A stretch of DNA of 23,702 nucleotides. Origin: Saprospiraceae bacterium. GTDB taxonomy: Bacteria; Bacteroidota; Bacteroidia; Chitinophagales; Saprospiraceae. Position 1 is the stretch's first letter, and each line of letters opens with the position of its first letter. Of the stretch, positions 18,688-23,702 are shown piece by piece. Location of the stretch: assembly GCA_016717145.1 (NCBI GenBank), contig JADKGD010000050.1, positions 1 to 23,702 on the forward strand, given 5' to 3'. A program made the translations under genes and the position numbers. Under the pieces are notes generated by a model. The model saw only the letters and a list, made by a program, of their open reading frames with translations. It was not told the origin of the DNA and did not search any database.

Positions 18688-19907
18688 ATGTTCACCAAAC
18701 TCTGTAGACATATTAACATAGTCGGCACAGTAAAATTTAGTTTCCTTTTTATCATCACATTGTTTATAAGTTGCAAAATAAATAAGGTAAACACTGTTAT
18801 CAAACGATTCAATGACAAGGTATCAGAAAGCCAGATCAGTGGATATGATTTTTATAATAGGACAGACAATTTTTTAATGAAACAACTTATTTGGATTCCG
18901 GCAAAGTCATGTTTTATAAGCTTGATAACGGTCTCATGGATTTGGCTTGCATGCCTTATAAATTGACGTGGAGTATTTATACGATGGCAATAATTTTGAG
19001 AAATTAAAGCATAAAGAGAAGCTTAGGGTGATTTTCGATACCGTTGCAATTAGAAATGATGAGGACTATTTTTTTTCGTTCCCATTTTGTAAATGGAATC
19101 CAGTGAAATTATTAAGCAAGTCTGATTTCGATCATGTTTTTGTCACTATCATGAACAGCACAAAGTATTATGTTTTCAAAAAAGGAGAACAAACAGAAAT
19201 CGAAATCTGACAGCACATTGATTGCGACGTACATAAATTATATTTTGTTTCTGCAGCAGATAGTAAATTGGATAAAATGGAAGAAATCACCATACGGGGC
19301 AGTGACACTCTTCAATTGGCCACACACCATTTTAAAATATATTTTATGAAAGGGAGACCTTTTTACTTTGAAGATCTTGACAGTTTATAAGCACCTGAAT
19401 TATAGAAATGTAACTGAGGAAAATGAGTTTGAAGAATCTGAATATTTACCATTGAGGTCAGTGAAGGAAGCTTCAGAAAGCACGCTATACGGATAAATGG
19501 GGTAAGTACAGCTATCTTCGGAAATTCAGACAGATGAGCCTTATTATGTTTTCGTTTATTGGTTGTGCTGAGTGTGAACAAGCACTAAGGATTTTGAAAA
19601 TGAAAATTACAATTTTAAAGAAGGCATCAATGTTTATTATAGCAGTTTTCAAAATGTCAACGCTGTGCTAAAATCATATATTAATAAAAAAAAAAGCTCC
19701 CCTTTGTATCGTTTGGTAAAGAGAGTAATATGATTGGAATTCTCCTGTTATTTTTCCCCTACATTTGTGCTCATAAATTCAGAGGATTCGTGCTTAATAT
19801 TGGAAGGTTATGATAATGAGGTGAAGAGAGTATTGTTTGAAATTATTACAAAAACAGACAAAAGACAGATAAAACGAATTTATTTTAAGACCTTAGTCAT
19901 TAATTGA
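18688..19907 (+). CDS. Lipoprotein with a C-terminal thioredoxin-like domain, frameshifted
   Basis: ATG 18688 opens a signal peptide ending in the lipobox ITLFISC-KINK. The middle is readable in pieces (VEYLYDGNNFEKLKHKEKLR, FDHVFVTIMNSTKYYVFKKG, EEITIRGSDTLQLATHHFKI, VTEENEFEESEYLPL). The final part reads MFSFIGCAECEQALRIL, then NFKEGINVYYSSFQNVNAVL, SPTFVLINSED and KRIYFKTLVIN. A CxxC (CAEC) after a beta strand and a later Pro-Thr-Phe strand fit a thioredoxin fold with its cis-proline. The corrected length is about 406 residues, the same architecture as the TlpA-like lipoprotein at 12389-13797 but with a CAEC instead of WCGPC site. The joining of pieces is my inference. Two shorter genes are possible. 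Confidence 0.5.
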
Positions 19908-19927
19908 GTGTAATATATTGGGACATA

Positions 19928-20401
19928 ATGGTAAAATACAGACTACTGTCCGAGATAGAACTTAATGGTCTTGAAAAAGAATTTATTGACTTTTTGATTA
20001 TAAATGGAATCACGGCTGATCAATGGTCAGCGATAAAGTTAGCGCAAGCTGATAAAGCCCACCATTTGATAGCATTGTTTAGCGACGTGATATTTGAAGG
20101 CATCATCCGCAAATTATTGTATATGGAATTTGTGGAGCCGTCAGGCATCAAAATATTTAAGTGCGAAGCTGAAAAATTTTGTTGATTGGGGTCCGAAATG
20201 ATAAGCGGACAAACGGTTGATTTTTACAGACCGGGAAATGTACTATGAAGCTATGAAAACGTATCCGGAACATTTTAATATTTACAAAGCGTTTAAAGCT
20301 TATGTACCTGACAGAACTACTGAGGTCTTCAGAATGATTCAATCGGGAGCTTATTCTCTGATGGATTGTGGTTTGAAGCGTTAAATAAGAACAATATTTA
20401 A
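19928..20401 (+). CDS. DUF6495-family protein, frameshifted
   Basis: It begins VKYRLLSEIELNGLEKEFID, then FLIINGITADQWSAIKLAQA, ALFSDVIFEGIIRKLLYMEF and SGIKIFKCEAEK. This is the N-terminal pattern of a Bacteroidota family I recall as DUF6495. After breaks near 20180-20230 it continues VDFTDREMYYEAMKTYPEHF, NIYKAFKAYVPDRTTEVFRM and, in the last frame, FEALNKNNI to TAA 20399-20401. Corrected length is about 158 residues. Function is unknown. I chose the ATG at 19928 because upstream codons belong to the previous gene. Confidence 0.65.
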
Positions 20402-20564
20402 TCAAATAAATACACAGTTTTATTTGTTCAGCGCTGTAAAAATGAATGGAAAGTATGCCATAGTGATATTGTTAATAGGGTTTGCTTAAAAAGTCAGCAA
20501 TTCTATTTGGATCGTACCGGTTTGAAGCCGTTCGTTCAAAAAAAAACAAACAATAGAGATGAAC

Positions 20565-21085
20565 GAAGTGTAGTGCAAAGCACCAAAGGCTGACAAGCCT
20601 TTGATGGAGTGAACCGCTAAGCGGATGGGTGGCGAAGTGTAGTGCAAAGCACCAAAGGCTGACAAGCCTTTGATGGAGTGAACCGCTAAGCGGATGGCGA
20701 ATTAGTGAAAGGCACCAAAGGCTGACAAGCCTTTGGTGGATAACCATAAGCGGATGGGTGGCGAAAAGTGTAAGTGCAAAGCACTGCAAAGGCTGACAAG
20801 CCTTTGATGGAGTGAACCGCTAAGCGGATGGGTGGCGAAGTGTAAGGCAAGGCAACAAAGGCTGCAAGCCTTTGATGGAGTGAACCGCTAATTGGATGGG
20901 TGGCGAAGTGTAGTGAAAGCACCAAGGCTGACAAGCCTTTGATGGAGGAACCGCTAAGCGGATAGGGTGGGAGTGTGAATGCAAAGCACTAAATGCTGAC
21001 AAGCCCTTTGATGGGAGTGAACCGCTAAGCGGATGGGTGGCGAGTGTAGTGCAAAGCACCAAATGCCGACGAAGCCTTTGATGGA
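20565..21085 (+). repeat. Tandem array, about 7.6 copies of a ~69-bp unit with three palindromes
   Basis: Unit starts are near 20565, 20634, 20699, 20764, 20837, 20905, 20970 and 21042 (last one partial). Each full unit carries a short dyad GTGC-AAA-GCAC, a strong hairpin AAAGGCT-GACA-AGCCTTT, and CCGC-TAA-GCGG, then GATGGGTGGC. Units vary by substitutions and short indels. Copies 1 and 2 are nearly identical, while copy 3 is the most divergent. The array lies just after the DUF6495 gene. A short ATG-led hydrophobic peptide start (MNGKYAIVILLIGFA at 20442) precedes it and may be the stub of a gene. No spacers are present, so this is not CRISPR. Long open frames on the minus strand here (repeating HQRLVSLW) merely reflect the repeat length. 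Confidence 0.85.
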
Positions 21086-21186
21086 TGTCCAGGATGACGG
21101 TATGAGAAGGAAAATTGCGTCTATTGTTGTGTGAAAAATAGTAAATTATATTAACGATAAAAATCTTATTTAACAGTATTTAGGTA

Positions 21187-21236
21187 TAAACGTATCTTTA
21201 CGGTAATATACGTATATTACCGTAAGATAACGTTTA
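21187..21236. repeat. 50-bp near-perfect palindrome without a loop
   Basis: The arms meet at 21211/21212. The inner 28 bases (TTACGGTAATATAC and its complement) are a perfect palindrome, and the outer parts (TAAACGTATCT against TAAACGTTATC) match except for a shifted base. It is AT-rich, has no loop, and lies about 100 bases after the tandem array in a gene-free stretch (about 21,090-21,360) where I see nothing else convincing. Confidence 0.8.
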
Positions 21237-21362
21237 TTTACTTCTATGTAATGGACATAACATGTGTAAGCCATCAGTTTTGATTGGATTAATTAAAAAC
21301 CCTTTTACTCAAGGGGTCTACTTATTTTTATAAAAAATTAACGTACCATATATTTAACTCAG

Positions 21363-21719
21363 TCTCAAACGTTCCTAAATTATGCTGCTCTTATTCAAAT
21401 ATGTCCACCAACTTTTGGTCGGTGTGCATACTTATCTTTCAACATTGATCTCGGTGCTAATATACACATTGTTTATCTTGGGAGACCAGATGATTTTTTA
21501 TGGATTCCAGATATTCAAAAAGCATTTTCACCAAGATGATCGTCAAGATATTCTGAAATTATAACAGTATAAAGTGAGGCTAAACCTGCAGCTTCATATT
21601 TATGTAAGGCACGCTTTGCTGAACGAGTGCACATTGGATTCTTTTTGCAGGAAGTGCTTAGCAAGCCTGTCCAGTTTGATCTTTTTATATATTTTGATGA
21701 TAAATGGAAGGATCCGCAT
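21363..21719 (+). other. Coding-like but unresolved stretch
   Basis: Several overlapping open pieces look protein-like on the plus strand: YAALIQICPPTFGRCAYLSF followed by NIDLGANIHIVYLGRPDDFL, a 60-codon frame in the +1 register beginning MLLLFKYVHQLLVGVHTYLS, and later HIGFFLQEVLSKPVQFDLFI. The minus strand also has a 69-codon open piece. None shows a domain I can name. A broken small gene is likely, but strand and frame are not decided. Confidence 0.25.
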
Positions 21720-23024
21720 TCATATCTGACAACTGATGTTCAATGATAACAATGGCATTAAATTATATGCTTCATCTTCAAGTTCTCTTTTCAGAATATC
21801 GATGTACTTCAAATCTCGGAATGTATGTGCCAGCTGCGCACATTCTTTTTAATTTTGGTTTATTGTTAAATCTTGTATAAAAAGCAGTCTGTTGATAATA
21901 TTTTTATCAAAATGTTTTTTTGAACGGAGGTATTCAAACAACTTTAAAGACAGGGTTTCTTCCTTATTTCCGATCAACTGGTCTGCAATTTCTACCAAAT
22001 ATGTGCTGTAAGGAGCCAGAAATACAATTTCATTTTTGTGAACCTGCCTTGCATCTTTAGATATAAAGCAAGTAATATGATGATTTCTTCTTTATTTTTT
22101 TCTGGAATTTATTAACTCTTTTAAAGCTATTTTTATCCTTTCAGTATCTTGTTTTTATTCTTTTTAATACAAGATTCAAAATATTATTTTCCAAATCATC
22201 ATGACGATAATACGAACGACCTGACAGATCCATTAAAAAAATTTATCAACTCAATTCTAAGTTCCGTGGTATTTTTTCAATAAGAAAATCAGCAATTATG
22301 CCATGATATAATTCCAATAAGTTTTTTTTAACTGATCTCCCTTGATATTCATAATGATGGCGGACATATTCAAGTTTTGCAAAGCACTTTCATAAATATT
22401 AAAGGCTTCACGGTATTGGGACAGTGCGATACAATCCCTGGATCTGGTCTCCGAAATCTTCGGTACATGGACGATTACCGTATAACAGCGCTGCCCGATC
22501 TTTGACTGGCCTATATTCATCCGGATGTGGCGTTGGAGATGTTTTATATTTTCTTTGTTGTCTTTCAGATCTATTTTACTGGGCGAAATGTACTTTGAGT
22601 AGGGTAAACTTTGTCCTCTCTCGCAATTGTTTTACAAAAATCTTTAAATCCAGCATGGGTTTATTTCGTCCAGCATCTGATTAATATTTAAGGAAGTGAG
22701 TTTTTGTTTTGATTTTTCCCCGATGACTTCCTTTGTTTCTTGTTTTGTTTTTATTTCATTTCTGATGGCAAACAAAAGCCCAATGATATGTTTACAGATT
22801 TTATGTTGTGTAAAAAACACACAATCACATGATGCTTTTTGTTTTTTTGCAAATGGGGATTGAATTTCGACTTCGTATATTTTACCGTCTTTGACATTAC
22901 CAACATATAGATTTGATCCAATATTTGACAAATTAAAAATGCTGTTTGATTCCAGTAATAGTTCTGCCTGATGAACCAATTCTTCATCATATATCAATTC
23001 AAGCATTTGGTTTTTTTCTTTCAT
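21720..23024 (-). CDS. SWIM zinc-finger protein, frameshifted
   Basis: The start at ATG 23024 (MKEKNQMLELIYDEELVHQA) is 37 bases after a good -7 box. The N-terminal domain ends in the SWIM motif CDCVFFTQHKICKHIIGLLF (CxC...CxH), which binds zinc and serves nucleic-acid or protein contact. Downstream, in several frames, it continues LKIFVKQLREDKVY, MNIGQSKIGQRCYTVIVHVP, LNMSAIIMNIKGDQLKKTYW, ALKELINS, DQLIGNKEETLSLKLFEYLR, KHFDKNIINRLLFIQDLTIN and DLKYIDILKRELEDEAYNLM, ending at 21720. This rear part is alpha-helical, like the helical repeats that follow SWIM fingers in Bacteroidota proteins. Corrected length is about 435 residues. An upstream start at 23090 (MTQF) is possible but would precede the promoter box. 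Confidence 0.7.
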
Positions 23025-23060
23025 AACAAATAAATATTTATAATTAGGCAAAACAACCTG

Positions 23061-23068
23061 CAAATGTA
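23061..23068 (-). promoter_or_regulatory. -7 box of the SWIM gene
   Basis: On the minus strand this reads TACATTTG (TAnnTTTG), 37 bases before the ATG at 23024. No convincing -33 box is visible. It supports the shorter start. Confidence 0.4.
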
Positions 23069-23119
23069 TGGGTCTAGTAAACTGTGTCATTAATTAAACA
23101 CTTTGTGCACATAATTTTT

Positions 23120-23127
23120 TATATTTG
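23120..23127 (+). promoter_or_regulatory. -7 box of the DEAD-box helicase gene
   Basis: TATATTTG lies 44 bases before the ATG at 23172. A TTTG occurs 14 bases upstream, which is closer than the usual 19-21, so only the -7 box is counted. Confidence 0.4.
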
Positions 23128-23171
23128 CATTTTGTTAATACATAAGTTGTTCTGGAAAGAACTAAACATAC

Positions 23172-23702
23172 ATGACTTTCAAAGAGGAAATAGGTTTAGA
23201 TGAGCGGATATTGGAAGCAATTTCCTATATGGGTTTCGAAAAGCATCGCTAATGCAGGAAAAGCTATTCCTGAAATACTTGGGGGTCGCGACTTAATTGC
23301 GTGTGCGCGAACAGGAACAGGCAAAACGGCCGCTTTATGTTACCGTTGCTGCACAAGATGGCTGTAAGAGGCCACATAATGGTACAAGCACATTGGTTAT
23401 AGTACCTACCAGGGGTGTGGCTGTTCAGATGAGAGCAGCGGGTACAAGGCTTTGCCTATTTTGTTCCGGTGTCGTCTATTGCCATTTATGGCGGTGGCAG
23501 TGGTAATGAGTGGGAAGTACAGAGGAAAGGGCTGGAGAGTCATGCAGATATAATTGTAGCAACGCCTGGAAAATTGATCAGCCATATCAATATGGGCAAT
23601 GTTAAGTTTGATAAAATCAAGTACCTTATACTTGATGAGGCTGACAGAATGTTGGACATGGGATTTTATGATGACATAAAAAAAATCATTGAATCACTTC
23701 CG
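23172..23702 (+). CDS. DEAD-box ATP-dependent RNA helicase, 3'-partial, frameshifted
   Basis: It begins MTFKEEIGLDERILEAISYM. After one base is corrected near 23243 the Q motif reads GFEKASLMQEKAIPEILGGR. Walker A follows as CARTGTGKTAAF, motif Ia as LVIVPTREL (with errors near 23330-23425), motif Ib as IIVATPGKLI, and motif II as YLILDEADRMLDMGFYDDIK. The window ends at KKIIESLP, before motif III and the second RecA domain. It resembles RhlE/DeaD-type helicases that remodel structured RNA in ribosome assembly or at low temperature, but the subtype cannot be fixed from half the protein. It is divergent from the SWIM gene. Confidence 0.9.

Noticed and set aside
20472..21062. Three open minus-strand frames with repeating HQRLVSL and HPLSGSLH peptides
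   Set aside because: They follow exactly from the ~69-bp DNA repeat, shift frame between units, and lack a credible start. They are a by-product of a non-coding tandem array.
20565..21085. CRISPR array
   Set aside because: Units are contiguous and similar along their whole length, with no unique spacers and no cas genes nearby.
21187..21236. Rho-independent terminator
   Set aside because: The palindrome has no loop, is AT-rich rather than GC-rich at its base, and has no gene end close upstream.

Overview
The window looks like a chromosomal segment of a Bacteroidota bacterium, probably close to the Saprospiria/Chitinophagia. Evidence is the low G+C content, the TAnnTTTG-type -7 promoter boxes, and several Bacteroidota-typical families (DUF6495, a lipoprotein with a TlpA domain, a homogentisate-phytyltransferase-type UbiA protein, a YkuE-like metallophosphoesterase). 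Almost every gene, housekeeping ones included, is split by single-base indels, many in short homopolymers. After mental correction the proteins read through well, so the simplest reading is an uncorrected long-read assembly. I give whole-gene spans that cross the breaks and say where they are.

Region A (about 1-9,990) is accessory DNA. It has a small membrane protein, an unknown protein downstream of an SF2 helicase (minus strand), and a divergent polymerase-like protein (plus strand) with the DLKNSQP and TVHDAI motifs of a family I recall from Bacteroidota mobile elements. Next come an HNH endonuclease and a large type IIG-like restriction-methyltransferase (minus strand), then a divergent small Cys-motif protein. 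A near-identical 31-32 bp sequence occurs three times in the intergenic gaps of this region and was seen nowhere else. The region ends at a tRNA-Pro(GGG) fragment that lacks its 5' acceptor strand, as expected for the far attachment site of an element integrated in a tRNA gene.

Region B (about 10,000-20,400) reads as core chromosome. It holds a methyltransferase overlapping a UbiA prenyltransferase, another methyltransferase and a TlpA-like lipoprotein (both minus), rsmE (minus), then rseP-hscB-tRNA-Leu (plus). These are followed by MmcQ/YjbR-like, DUF1801, metallophosphoesterase, a thioredoxin-like lipoprotein and DUF6495 genes, all on the plus strand.

Region C (about 20,400-23,702) has a 7.6-copy array of a roughly 69 bp unit carrying three small palindromes, a loop-less 50 bp palindrome, an unresolved coding-like stretch, a SWIM zinc-finger gene (minus) and the start of a DEAD-box RNA helicase gene that runs off the end.
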